Part shown: positions 54,840 to 64,000 of the stretch, in pieces
Layout of the letters: each line of letters begins with the position of its first letter
How positions within the stretch are numbered: the first letter of the stretch is position 1
Origin: Isoetes taiwanensis
Lineage: Eukaryota; Streptophyta; Lycopodiopsida; Isoetales; Isoetaceae
Direction of reading: 5' to 3'
DNA length: 64,000 bases
Assembly (NCBI GenBank): GCA_021234155.1
Contig: JAJEKV010000045.1
Span: 7,117,105-7,181,104, forward strand
Translations under genes and position numbers: made by a program
Notes under the pieces: generated by a model
The model's database searches: none
What the model was told of the DNA's origin: nothing
What the model saw: the letters and a program-made list of their open reading frames with translations, nothing else

Positions 54840-55763
54840 GCCTGCATGCTTTTATGCTGTGAGATTCTAGGAACAGAGGCAATAAAGTCTCTAAAGGGGC
54901 CACAAAATTCTGATTTATTGAGATAACTAGTGTTGAACTTGAAAGGTGTAGCAGCTTTCCTTGCACGAATGGATGGCACATCAAGTGTTAACTTCTGAGG
55001 TATATGATCAGACTGCGTGAATCCTTACTCGCCCTCAACAAAATGTTTATCCAGAAAGGGAGCAGATCTACTTACCAGATAAAAACGGTCGAGGAGGCAG
55101 TATACACGCTTATCTCCATCCTGCTTGTTACACCACGAATATTCAGAAGTTGATGGAGGGACAAGTGTGAAGCCAATTGTATCAATTAAACTTTCCCATG
55201 CAACTTTTTCCTCTGCTGATAAATTCCTGAGAATCCCTGCCTTCTGATTCCAAGTCAATAGGTTGGTCTCTGATCCAGGTCTCAAGTTGTTTCCACATTA
55301 TGGCTCTTTCCTTTGGCTTGTTCGAAGTTGATGATTCCCCATCTAATATTGTCTGTTTCTAATATGATTACTTGCCAGTGTCCATCATGGTGACAGAAAG
55401 TATTTACTACTTTCAGACCTCTCCAAAGCAAGCCTACCCCTCCCTTGGTACCATTTGCCTTGCAAACTAATGAGCTGTAACCACAAGCAACCCAGCTGCC
55501 AAAAGAATTGGCTTCAAAGTCCCCAAGTCGGTGTTCTTGAAACATCATTATGTCTGCTGCCATTGCTCTTACAGCAGTAATGATTCTAGAGCGCTTAAGA
55601 GTGCCCCTAATTCCCCTGATATTCCAGGCTTACTATCTTCATAGGAAGTGTGAAGTAAATTATCTAGTGCTCTACCTAGTGATCGCTTATACTCTTGCTG
55701 CAAACAGATCGTGATCTTATCCATATCGTGTTGTGATCTTACCCATATCATGTGCACAGGCAT
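54716..55763 (-). pseudogene. LINE-B ORF2: APE-type endonuclease, frame-broken
   Basis: Three frames share the domain. 55,282-55,563 has MMFQEHRLGD (the Q-E/H active-site segment) and GGVGLLWRGL. 55,025-55,285 has NLLTWNQKAGILRNLSAEEK and CLLDRFYLVS (an R-F substitution in the usual LDR-F/LDWxL region). 54,716-54,984 has the SDHxP-side remnant, RKAATPFKFNTSYLNK. The frame changes at about 55,283 and 55,020 inactivate the nuclease, so retrotransposition in cis is not possible. Confidence 0.75.
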
Positions 55764-57040
55764 TCATAAGGATGGAGATAGTGATATCTCCACTTCAGCC
55801 TTGCTTCCTCTCTTCTTATTCTTCTTCTTTTTCTTTTTAACCGGAGGTACCTGAGGTCCTGAATCAGCCTGATTACAGGGATCTCCTGCTGCCTCCTGAT
55901 CATAATTTTGTATCTTATCTTTGGTTCCTACCACAAGGGAACCCTCAGCAGCCATTGTGCCTTTGCCTTTACTGGAACTATCATTATTTGATATTTTGAC
56001 ATTCTGGTCCATATTTGGGTCCTCTGCATTTGCATACCTATTAACCTCAGCTTCGTAACTAGCATTCTGCACCCCAACAGATGAGGAAGTTGCACTGATC
56101 TGGTCCATGTTGCTTGCATCTCTGTTATCAGGCTTGTCATGTTGTTGAATCAAGATGCCTTTGGCTTTGCCCAAAAAGTGGGGTACGTTTGTCACCTCTT
56201 CCACTTGACAACCCAGTGTGGTAGGAGCTGCATGCCCCTCACTATCAGTCGAGAGTTGTGGCCGTTGCTCTGCTAATACGTCCTTTGCAGCTGCATGCAA
56301 TTTGTTATCATCCACGGGTTGTGGCCTTTGCCCTGTTGGCATGTCCTTTGCAGCATCATCAGAGGGAAAAGTAGTTGGGCACCTAGCGGTACCTGCAGTG
56401 GTTGCATGGATGTTGACCTGCAGTTGGCCCTCCTTATCAGCATGCATTGCTGGAAAGTCTGTTGGGGCCTCCTCTAGATTAGATGGCGTTTCCACATAGG
56501 GAGGTGGATGTCTAGAGCATTCTCCAACTTCAAAATGGCTAGGCGCAGCAGGGAATCTCCCACGCCCCCTTCCACTATTTCTGTTCATCCTAGCACCTCG
56601 TCCTCTGCCCCGAACAACTGTCCAGTCCTGTTGCTGTTGCTGTATTATAACCGTCCCATCTTGATTGTGAAAGGATAGCGCCTGAGTACAGTCCTCCTTG
56701 TGTAGACGTTCATGGCAACAGTCACAAAGAGGGGGAAGACCCTCTAATTTGAGTGGGAAAGACACCAGTTTATCTCTATAGCCCATGAACTGCAGTCCCT
56801 CTGGAATCTTTTTGAGCAGATCAATAGTAAGGCGAATTCTTGGTGATGTATCGGGCTTCATTTCAAGCAAGAGAAATTCACCGATTGGAGAACAGATGGC
56901 CTTCAGAGCTGGCTCAGTCCAGTACTCAGCACTCAGACCTCTCAGAGAAGCCCATACAGGATATGGGATAGATTGTGGATTATCACAGTCAAAATCTGCT
57001 TGCCATCTTTGTAAATAAAAATCTCCCCTGCACAGCTAAT
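55764..57040 (-). pseudogene. LINE-B ORF1: DUF4283 with CCHC-like knuckle
   Basis: The open frame runs from about 57,010 to 55,764, with the nominal start at 56,870. The N-terminal part has WQADFDCDNPQ then PVWASLRGLSAEYWTEPALK, the DUF4283 pattern of plant LINE ORF1. A metal-binding CDCCHERLHKEDC lies at about 56,705-56,745. A low-complexity linker follows, with an RGRGRGARMNRNSGRGRGRF RGG segment. The C terminus is Lys-rich (KKKKKKNKKRGSK). Upstream of 57,010 the protein-like reading shifts frame (VELNSSKEVDILLRRGI), so a frameshift separates the very N terminus. It would bind LINE RNA. Confidence 0.75.
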
Positions 57041-57112
57041 AATTCCTCTTCGAAGTAATATATCTACCTCCTTTGAGGAATTGAGTTCCACAGTAAAGTG
57101 TGGTGAGCCCAA

Positions 57113-57277
57113 CCAGTAGATTCTTGGAATATGCAGGACCTTCGAGATATGCAGGACCTATTAAAATATTAGAACGCATTGAAAAAGTAGCTTACAGGTT
57201 GGAGTTACTTTTGCATGTCAGGGTGCACAATGTGCTCAATGTGAGCAATTTGAGGAAATATGTCTTCGATCAGTTAC
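57113..57277 (+). pseudogene. Older Ty3/gypsy integrase C-terminal fragment (plus strand)
   Basis: About 50 codons on the plus strand read SRYAGPIKILERIEKVAYRL then VHNVLNVSNLRKYVFD. This is the conserved end of gypsy integrases just before the chromodomain. It is cut on the left by LINE-B and on the right by the chromovirus LTR. It lies opposite in orientation to the chromovirus and is diverged from it, so it belongs to another element. A short duplication of ATGCAGGACCT is visible near 57,130-57,155. Confidence 0.75.
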
Positions 57278-58211
57278 TGTTACAGCACAAAAAATTTTCC
57301 CCAGGAAACAACTCCTGCCCGCGTGTGCCACGCCGATCAGTACCACCCACACCTTGGATCCCTGATCCCCCACACTGACCACAAAGGTTTGCTTGTTGTG
57401 AGAAGTTCCCGTAGCAGCCCGGATTCCTTCAGAGAATCCTTCCTGAGTAAGCACCAACCGGTTGTTCAACCCAATTCGACCCTTGGCAGTAGCAATCTCC
57501 CTTGGGACCACAAACCACAGCCTCGGGCTGCAAATCTGACCACCAGGACTAAGCCTTGAATCCAATAGATAGCTTTGATAGCAGAATCGACTTCCAATTC
57601 CTTTGATCCAGTTTCGTAGGCCCAGCCCAATTCCTCCTCCCGGCTTTATAATCCGCCTTCTGAAGCTCACTAGCAGTCCCCTAGGACCAAAACCGGCCAG
57701 CTCAGCCTTTTACTTGATCCGAATCTGTTCTCTACAGCTTAACCCATCGATCTAGCAGCTGGATCTCCTTCGAATTCATCTCCTCTGATATATATCAGGT
57801 TTCTATGATCCATCGAACCCTTTGCTACCACGTGTCCCTTTAATGGTTTATTTAAACCATAGCTAACTTATTTATTCTTCCATGTTCATACATTTGGCCA
57901 GTGCCTATATAAGTTACATTAACATTATTACAATAATGTTAACCATGCACCCATATAGGTCTCCTGCCTCAGCAAACCCTGCTAGCTCCTTCCGCACTAA
58001 TATTTAGTAATATTAGCGTGCCCCAACGGACCATTACCCGCTGCTAGCCATTATTACCGCTTATCCCGCATTTCGTCACCATAGACTGATTACAGTCAAC
58101 ATGGCCTATTAAATCACAACTGCCCGGCAATCGCGACCAATAGTACCCCCATGCTCATGGACGTCCATCAAGGGCCCCATTCCGGCTATGCCCTTGGGAG
58201 CATCTGTAACA
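57278..58211 (-). repeat. Chromovirus 3' LTR
   Basis: 934 bp, TGTTACAGCAC ... CTGTAACA. It matches 62,968-63,899 with scattered substitutions and a few short indels. Confidence 0.95.
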
Positions 58212-58228
58212 TTCCTCCCCCTCCTTTT
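58212..58228 (-). other. Chromovirus polypurine tract
   Basis: The minus strand reads AAAAGGAGGGGGAGGAA directly against the 3' LTR. Confidence 0.85.
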
Positions 58229-59160
58229 GGACCTTGCCCTCAAGGTTGATCCTTTAGATGAGGGAACTGCTGCACAAATTCCTCCATCTCCCAGGTGGCA
58301 TCCTCAGGAGACTGGTCCTGCCACTAAACCAGATGCTCTACCACATCTCTATTGCGCAGCTGCCGAACTCTTTTATCCAAAAGACGTTCTGGCGTTACAG
58401 AGGAGTTTAAGACGATCGGTATGCTTTGCGGACTAATCACGTTAGCGGTGCCCTCTTCAGCTGACTTACATAAAACACATGATGGATCCCTACTTCCTGT
58501 GGTAAGTTCAACTCATATGCTGTTTCTCCGATCCTTTTAGTAATCCTAAAAGGTCCAGCATACCGCGGGGTAAGTTTAGGCACCCGACCTTTGGTTAAAG
58601 GCCGTAATGTGTTTATTCTTAATGTCGAAGGATAAACGACCCGTAGGAAAACATAATCACCTTCTGCATAAGAGATATCACGTCTATGCTGATTAGCAGA
58701 CGTTCGTGCCCTATCTTGAGCTTTTCGCAATGCTTGCTTGCATTACCGCAGGATTGCATCCATATCATGAAGCATGTGTACTGCAACTTCAGTTCGGAGG
58801 TATTTATGTACACTTGAATAAGCCCTTGGGTTTCAGCCCATCATAGCCACAAAGGGAGTCATCTGAATTCCCGTGTGATGGCTATTATTATAAGCGAACT
58901 CTAGATAGAGTAAATAATCTTCCCACCTAGACTGCTTCTCGTGGACAAAACTTTGCAACATGTCCTCTAAGATCATGTTTATGCGCTCAGTTTGCCCGTC
59001 CGTCTGTGGATGATTTCCACTACTCATGTACAATCGGATCCTTAATCCTTTCATGAGATCTCTCCAGAAGCGACCCGTGAACTTAGTGTCCTGATCACTC
59101 ACAATGGACAAGGGAAGTCCAAAAGGGTAATGCGACTATAAAGTCCATACTCACGCTTTT
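58229..59160 (-). pseudogene. Chromovirus integrase C-terminal half and chromodomain
   Basis: 58,833-59,111 carries the integrase core: SDQDTKFTGRFWRDL (second Asp), HPQTDGQTERINMIL (Glu) and YLEFAYNNSHH. 58,437-58,730 carries the GPY/F part: TPRYAGPFRITKRIGETAYEL and HHVFYVSQLKRA. Downstream in another frame to about 58,230 comes a chromodomain: RQLRNRDVVEHLV, a stop, then WQDQSPEDATWE. The chromodomain assigns the element to the chromovirus lineage. Several frame changes and the stop make the product non-functional. Confidence 0.8.
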
Positions 59161-60144
59161 CCAGCGTTCATTTGGTAATAGGGAGAGTCTGTAACAATCC
59201 CGGAGTTTTCCCATGACCCCCCTTCATCGCTTGACACACCAAGCAGTGACTTACCAAGTCCTTGACTTGTTCTTGCAACTCTGGCCACTAGTAGAACCTT
59301 TTTACCAACTCATACGTCTTCCATTCACCTCCATGCCCAGCTTGCGGAGTGTCATGGTGCTCATGTAGAATTGACTCCCGAAGGTCCCCACTTGAAGGAA
59401 CATATAGAAATGCAATCCCTCTTGCTCAGTCCACAGCTCCCCGAGCTTGACCATTGCCGGATCCTGCTGATCCTCAGGATATGCATCCTTGATCCTTTAT
59501 ATAAGATCACTTGTCAAAGTCGTTAAGGTATTTATATGCTTAACCCTTGATAATGCATCGGCAACTGGATTATTTTTGCCCGGCGTATGCTCAATGGAAA
59601 AATGGAACTCATGGAGGAAGTCTAGCCACCTAGCCTGTCTCGGGCTAATTTCGGCTTGACTTTGTAAGAACCTCAATGGTTTATCGTCAGTATAGACGAT
59701 AAACTTGCGTGGCTCTTGGCTTGTCCCACTACGCAAGTAGTGCCTCCATGTCTTTAACGCATGCACGATGGCTAGCAACTCTTGCTCATAAGTTGCGTAG
59801 TTCCTTTTCGCAGGACTTAGTTTCCGACTTTCATAAGCCACTACGTGACCCTGCTGCATTAATACTGCTCCCAGTGCTTGGCCACAAGCGTCAGTATAGA
59901 CCTCAAATGCCTGATTCAAATCTGGCACTTTTAGCACATAACTGCTCACTAGCAAGTCCTTAATGCGCCGAAATGCCTCTTGCTGCTCTCTCCCCCACAC
60001 AAAATCGTGATATTTCTTCAAAAAATCAGTGAGAGGAGCAACAACTTTAGAAAATTTAGGTACGAATTTGCGGTAGTACGTGGCTAACCCTAGAAAACTT
60101 CGTAACTCTGAAACGTTTTTTGGTGGGAGCCATTGCTGTACCAC
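59161..60144 (-). pseudogene. Chromovirus RT tail, RNase H and integrase N-terminal zinc region
   Basis: The frame 59,497-60,144 holds the end of RT (LPPKNVSELRSFLGLATYYRK) and RNase H with YTDACGQALGAVLMQ (first Asp), YATYEQELLAIVHAL (Glu) and IVYTDDKPLRFL, then HTPGKNNPVADALSR. It stops at 59,497. Integrase zinc-finger remains lie between 59,160 and 59,450 in broken frames. RNase H residues look intact. Confidence 0.85.
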
Positions 60145-60149
60145 TTACA

Positions 60150-61000
60150 CCTTGGCGGGATCTGGGGAGACACCATCACCAGACATGATATGTCCCAAAT
60201 AAGCCACTCGGTGCTTAAAGAAATCACATTTAGAAATCTTTGCATAGAGTTTATGTCCCCGCATAATTCAAAGAACGTGTTCCAAATGGGCGAAATGCTC
60301 TTCAACAGTTTGCGAGTAGACGAGAATATCATCTAAAAAAACCTCGACAAACTTGTCCAAATGCTCAGAGAACACTTGATTCATTAGGCGCATAAACGTT
60401 GCAGGCGCATTTGTAAGTCCAAACGACATAATCTGAAACTCATAATGTCCTTGATGAGTTCTGAATGCAGTTTTAGGTTCGTCCCCTTCTCGAATCCTAA
60501 TCTGATGATATCCACTGCGGAGGTCGATCTTGGTAAACCATTTGGCACCCTCAAGATGATCCAGAATATTATCGACCCGGGGTAAAGGATATCTATCCTT
60601 TACAGTTGCCTTGTTAAGTGTCTGGTAATCTATGCACATCCGCATGGTACCGTCCTTTTTCTTAACAAGCAAAACGGGACTCGCAAAAGGTGATTTACTT
60701 GGGCGTACAAAACCTTTACTTAATAATTCTCTCACTTGTTTTTTAATCTCTTCAAGTTCTAGAGGACTTAATCGGTAGGGAGCACGTGCCATGGGCTTGA
60801 CCCCAGGTTCAAGCTCAATTTCGTGCTCGACACCCCGCGAAGGTGGCGGTCCCTCAGATAACTCTTCCGGAAAAACATCCTTGAAGGTATGCAAAAGATC
60901 TTTTAGTCTTTGGTCTACCTCAGAGTTTACTCCGGTGTTAACCACCAATGAGTTACACCATTTGACAATCAAATCATCTTTTCTCAAGTACATCAAAGAA
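60150..61000 (-). pseudogene. Chromovirus reverse transcriptase
   Basis: The frame 60,268-60,996 starts before RT with [18 protein letters not shown] and [18 protein letters not shown]. It contains [33 protein letters not shown] (first Asp), [20 protein letters not shown] and [10 protein letters not shown], the catalytic pair in FLDD form. It then breaks; the continuation YLGHIMSG-type remnant is at about 60,150-60,250 in another frame. This is a typical Ty3/gypsy RT with an intact active site in a disrupted frame. Confidence 0.9.
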
Positions 61001-61200
61001 AAAACATTTGTATTAACTTTGAAAAACTTTTTTAGCCTGAGTGGCTGACATGAGCTTACCAGGCTCTACATGCGGTAAACGTTGAATCCTAACTATTCCA
61101 TTTGATGGTAAATTGAAAACTAAGGTGTGTGTTGGCCAGAGAATTGTGGCTCAACTTGCTGTAACCATTTCATGCCTAGAATGACATCATATCGCTTTAA

Positions 61201-61500
61201 CTAAGCGATGTCTAGATCTATGGACATAGATGTTACAACCCGGGATTCTTTGTCCAACAACTCCAAACAAACACCCCGTGCTTGCTCATTGTGACATTGA
61301 GTTTGTGGCCCAGCCTCAGACTCGATCATGTACGGAGCCACCTCATTCAATTCCAGCCCTAGATCATGTGCTAGATCTGCAGAAATAAAGTTATAAGTGC
61401 TTCCAGAATCATCCAAAACAACCACGTTTCTACCATTGATTCTACCTAATAATCTGATAACTTTATCCGCATAAGAGCGTGGAGTAGGGCTTACCATCTC
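61201..61500 (-). pseudogene. Chromovirus aspartic protease
   Basis: About 98 codons. VVLDDSGSTYNFISADLAHD is the retroviral-type D-S-G active site in gypsy context (usually DSGSTHNF). The frame ends soon after IDLDIA at 61,201. The protease is separated from gag and RT by frame breaks. Confidence 0.85.
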
Positions 61501-61544
61501 TTCTCGAGCGATAACTTATAACGCCTTTACCTCTGGCTTATCAT

Positions 61545-62951
61545 TTACCTTTGCAGTGCTGGCCAAAACTTTCTTGCGAGGCTTTGTGCATTATCGGGCA
61601 AAGTGTCCGACCACCCCACAACGATAACACCCCTTAGGCTTATCCATTTTGGCATCACCTTCCTTGGCCTTGCCCCTGGTGGCCTTATCCGTAGAACCAT
61701 TCTTCTGCTTCTTAGAGGGAGCAGATCCCTGGGAGTTTTCCCCGGCCCTCTTTGCCTTCCAATTAGCAAATTCCTGAGCCTTCTTGGATTCTTCCCTACC
61801 CACCAGTTTCCTGGCCATCTCAACAGCCAACTCAAAGTCAGCAGGTTCAGCCTGCAGCAAATGCGTGCGAACTGGCATCCCGTAGACCATTTATAAAATG
61901 ATCCACGCGCATCCCTGCAGTAATCTTGGGTAATCGTGAAAAGAGCGCCCTCAGCTCTGTCACATAATCCCACAGAGACCCTGTCTGAGTGAGCTCCTTC
62001 AGCTGTATGAGTGCATGCCGCCGGTCATAATGAGGTGCATACTCCTGTCGGAATAAATGACAAAATTCCCTCCAAGTACGCAGCTTCTGACCATTCTCGG
62101 TGTGTATATCCCACCATGCTACTGCCAGTCCCTTCAACTTCAGGGTGGCATACATTAGTCGGGCATTTTCACCTTTCTTTGTAGCTGCAAAATACAACTT
62201 CTTTGATTGAACCATCGCATAGCCTGCTCAGGTATTACATCCTTACCATAGAAATCCGGCATTTTTACGCGCTTTAGAGACTTAATCTCTTCACCAGAAA
62301 GTTCCCCCAGGGATTCTTCTGGCTGAGCAATACCTTCCATGACATTCTGAGCTGCTGGTTCTTCGACCAACCCCGTGTTTACTCCCGATGGTGCACTAGG
62401 TCCCGGTCGTGCAACCTCGTGAGGAACACCGTGGCTTGCCCCTGGAGCAGTGGGAATTGCCCCAGCCACCTGTAGAAACTTCTCTACTACACTACTCAAG
62501 CGAAGTTCTCGGGTCTTCCCCTCAGCAGCCCACTTCTACAGGTTTTCCTTTATCAACCCCAGGGTGTTCCGGAACCTGGCTTGTTTAGCCCTTATCTCGT
62601 TCAGTTCCCCAGTTATACGATTGATATGACCTACACTTTCGTCGAGTAAGTTTTCACCTACTGGACCCCCCTCAGTACTTGCTCCGGCCGCTCAGTACTT
62701 GCTCCCAGAGCATTCCCGGCATTTACATTATCAGTATTAGCTGCACTTGCAGCATTTACATGATCAGCACCTACAGGAATAGCTGCTTCAGGAGCAGCTT
62801 CTGGGAGTGCTCCCCCATCCAGCTCGAACTCGGGCAATTCATCGTCTAAATGAATGTCCTCGAGGGCGGGTATTATGCCCTCTTCAGGCGGATGCACTTC
62901 AGGCAATCCGTCAATAGGTCCAGCCGGCATATCAGGCACAGGTTTAGCCAT
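61545..62951 (-). pseudogene. Chromovirus Gag with CCHC knuckle
   Basis: The ATG at 62,951 (MAKPVPDMPAGP) follows the PBS. The acidic N terminus runs to 62,658 and is then interrupted. 62,155-62,499 resumes with LKRVKMPDFYGKD. 61,847-62,215 holds the Retrotrans_gag core (LKLKGLAVAWWDI, WREFCHLFRQEYAP, KELTQTGSLWDYVTEL). 61,591-61,890 holds CYRCGVVGHFAR, a CCHC zinc knuckle that loses its last Cys to a stop. The parts are in order but in at least three frames. Confidence 0.85.
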
Positions 62952-62954
62952 TGG

Positions 62955-62966
62955 GCTCTAATACCA
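62955..62966 (-). other. Chromovirus primer binding site (tRNA-iMet)
   Basis: The minus strand reads TGGTATTAGAGC one base after the 5' LTR. It matches the initiator tRNA-Met complement with one T-for-C change. Confidence 0.9.
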
Positions 62967-62967
62967 C

Positions 62968-63899
62968 TGTTACGGCACAAAAAATTTTCCCCAGGAAACA
63001 ACTCATGCCCGCGTGTGCCACGCCGATCAATACCGCCCACACCTTGGATCCCTGATCCCCCACACTGACCACAAAGGTTTGCTTGCTGTGAGAAGTTCCC
63101 ACAGTAGCCCGGATTCCTTCAGAGAATCCTTCTTGAGTAAGCACTAGCCGGCTGCTCAACCCAATTCGACCCTTGGAAGTAGCAATCTGCCTTGGGACCA
63201 CAAACCACAGCCTCGGGCTGCAAACCCGACCACCAGGTCTAAGCCTTGAATCCCACAGTTAGCTTTGATAGCAGAATTAGCTTCCAATTCCTTTGATCCA
63301 GTTTCGTAGGCCCAGCCCAATTCCTCCTCCCGGCTTTATAATCCGCCTTTTGAAGCTCACTAGCAGTCCCCTAGGACCAAAACCGGCCAGCTCAGCCTTT
63401 TACTTGATCTGAATCTGTTCTCTACAGCTTAACCCATCGATCTCGCAGCCGGATCTCCTTCGAATCCGTCTCCTCTGATATATATCAGGTTTCTATGACC
63501 CATTGAACCCTTTGCTGCCACGTGTCCCTTTAATGGTTTATTTAAACCATAGCTAACTTATTTATTCTTCTATGTTCATACATTTGGCCCCCAGTGCCTA
63601 TACAAGTTACATTAACATTAATACAATAATGATAACCATGCACATATAGGTCTCCTGCCTCGACAAACCATGCTAGCTCCTTCCGCACTAATATTTAGTA
63701 ATATTAGCGCCCCCCAGTGGACCATTACCCGCTGCTAGCCATTATTACCACATCCCGCATTCCGTCACCATAGACTAATTACAGTCAACATGGCCTATTA
63801 AATCACAACCGCCCGGCAATCGCGACCAATAGTACCTCCTGCTCATGGACGTCCGTCAAGGGCCCGATTCCAGCTATGCCTTTGGGAGCACCTGTAACA
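62968..63899 (-). repeat. Chromovirus 5' LTR
   Basis: 932 bp, TGTTACGGCAC ... CTGTAACA. On the plus strand GTTGC follows, the other half of the target duplication. Confidence 0.95.
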
Positions 63900-64000
63900 G
63901 TTGCACATGCTTGCGGACAACGATTTGGCAAGCAGATATTTGACCAGAGCGTATTTTGCAAATAGAGATGCGTAAGCTTCAAATGAGGACAATCACAAGA
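63900..64000 (+). other. Right flank of the chromovirus insertion
   Basis: About 100 bases continue from the target site. They probably belong to the older plus-strand gypsy element interrupted at 57,277, but too little is present to show a domain. Confidence 0.3.

Larger units (their letters stand above)
51823..57112 (-). mobile_element. LINE-B, L1-type plant LINE, near full-length
   Basis: Minus strand: ORF1 with DUF4283 and a CCHC-like knuckle, then an APE-type endonuclease, RT and zf-RVT, then a short 3' UTR ending in an 11-base A-tail (T-run 51,823-51,833). Length is about 5.3 kb. The RT frame is intact but the endonuclease and the start of ORF1 are frame-broken. The 5' end abuts an old gypsy integrase fragment near 57,112. 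No target-site duplication was found. Confidence 0.85.
57278..63899 (-). mobile_element. Ty3/gypsy chromovirus, complete structure, frame-broken
   Basis: 6,622 bp on the minus strand. LTRs of 934 and 932 bp (TG...CA) are flanked by GTTAC (57,273-57,277) and GTTGC (63,900-63,904), a 5-bp target duplication with one change. The order is gag, protease, RT, RNase H, integrase, chromodomain, that is, gypsy order. The PBS and polypurine tract are in place. Frames break many times, so the copy is not autonomous. The LTRs differ more than those of the copia element, so this insertion is older. It sits inside a plus-strand gypsy integrase fragment. Confidence 0.95.

Overview
The window looks like repeat-dense, A+T-rich nuclear DNA of a land plant. 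It carries plant-type Ty1/copia and Ty3/gypsy chromovirus elements primed by initiator tRNA-Met, plant L1-type LINEs with a DUF4283 ORF1 and zf-RVT tail, a Helitron, leucine-rich-repeat receptor debris, and GT/AG intron borders. A Penelope-like reverse transcriptase, an HSPA12-like Hsp70 relic and a DUF7869-type transposase-like protein make a non-flowering lineage (fern, lycophyte, bryophyte or gymnosperm) more likely than an angiosperm. This is inference from family memory. I recognise no intact host gene.

Layout. 1-18.7 kb is almost free of recognisable coding sequence. It holds two copies of a modular dispersed repeat built around long arrays of a degenerate GATTC-type motif (3.6-4.4 kb and 13.9-15.5 kb), several local tandem duplications, and a decayed LRR gene at about 17 kb. 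17.7-24.75 kb is a degenerate repeat array, two unidentified small ORFs and a Helitron Rep-helicase gene broken by several frameshifts. 25.1-25.9 kb has three tRNA-like SINE units, a GC-rich perfect hairpin and a 125-bp AT microsatellite. 28.8-32.3 kb has an acidic ORF (minus) divergent from a DDE-like DUF7869-type pseudogene (plus). 32.3-40.2 kb is a 5'-truncated LINE split by a nearly intact Ty1/copia element with matching 5-bp target duplications. 40.7-41.25 kb is a long foldback element.

42.2-46.7 kb is the most interesting part. It is a two-exon Penelope-like retroelement gene with a gag-like amino-terminal exon, a 300-bp phase-preserving intron and an RT exon with a YMDD box. It is blocked only by one TAG at the exon junction, and a solo LTR sits just upstream. 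46.9-48.65 kb is an Hsp70/HSPA12-like pseudogene. 49.8-50.1 kb is an RGG-rich first-exon-like ORF. 51.8-57.1 kb is a LINE with an intact 963-codon RT ORF but a broken endonuclease. 57.3-63.9 kb is a complete but frame-broken chromovirus with 0.93-kb LTRs, inserted into the integrase tail of an older gypsy element on the other strand.

The history is one of nested insertion: old DNA transposons and LINEs, then LTR elements inside them. The copia element looks youngest, because its LTRs are nearly identical. All coordinates come from reading the sequence. Family names come from motif recognition; no database search was run.
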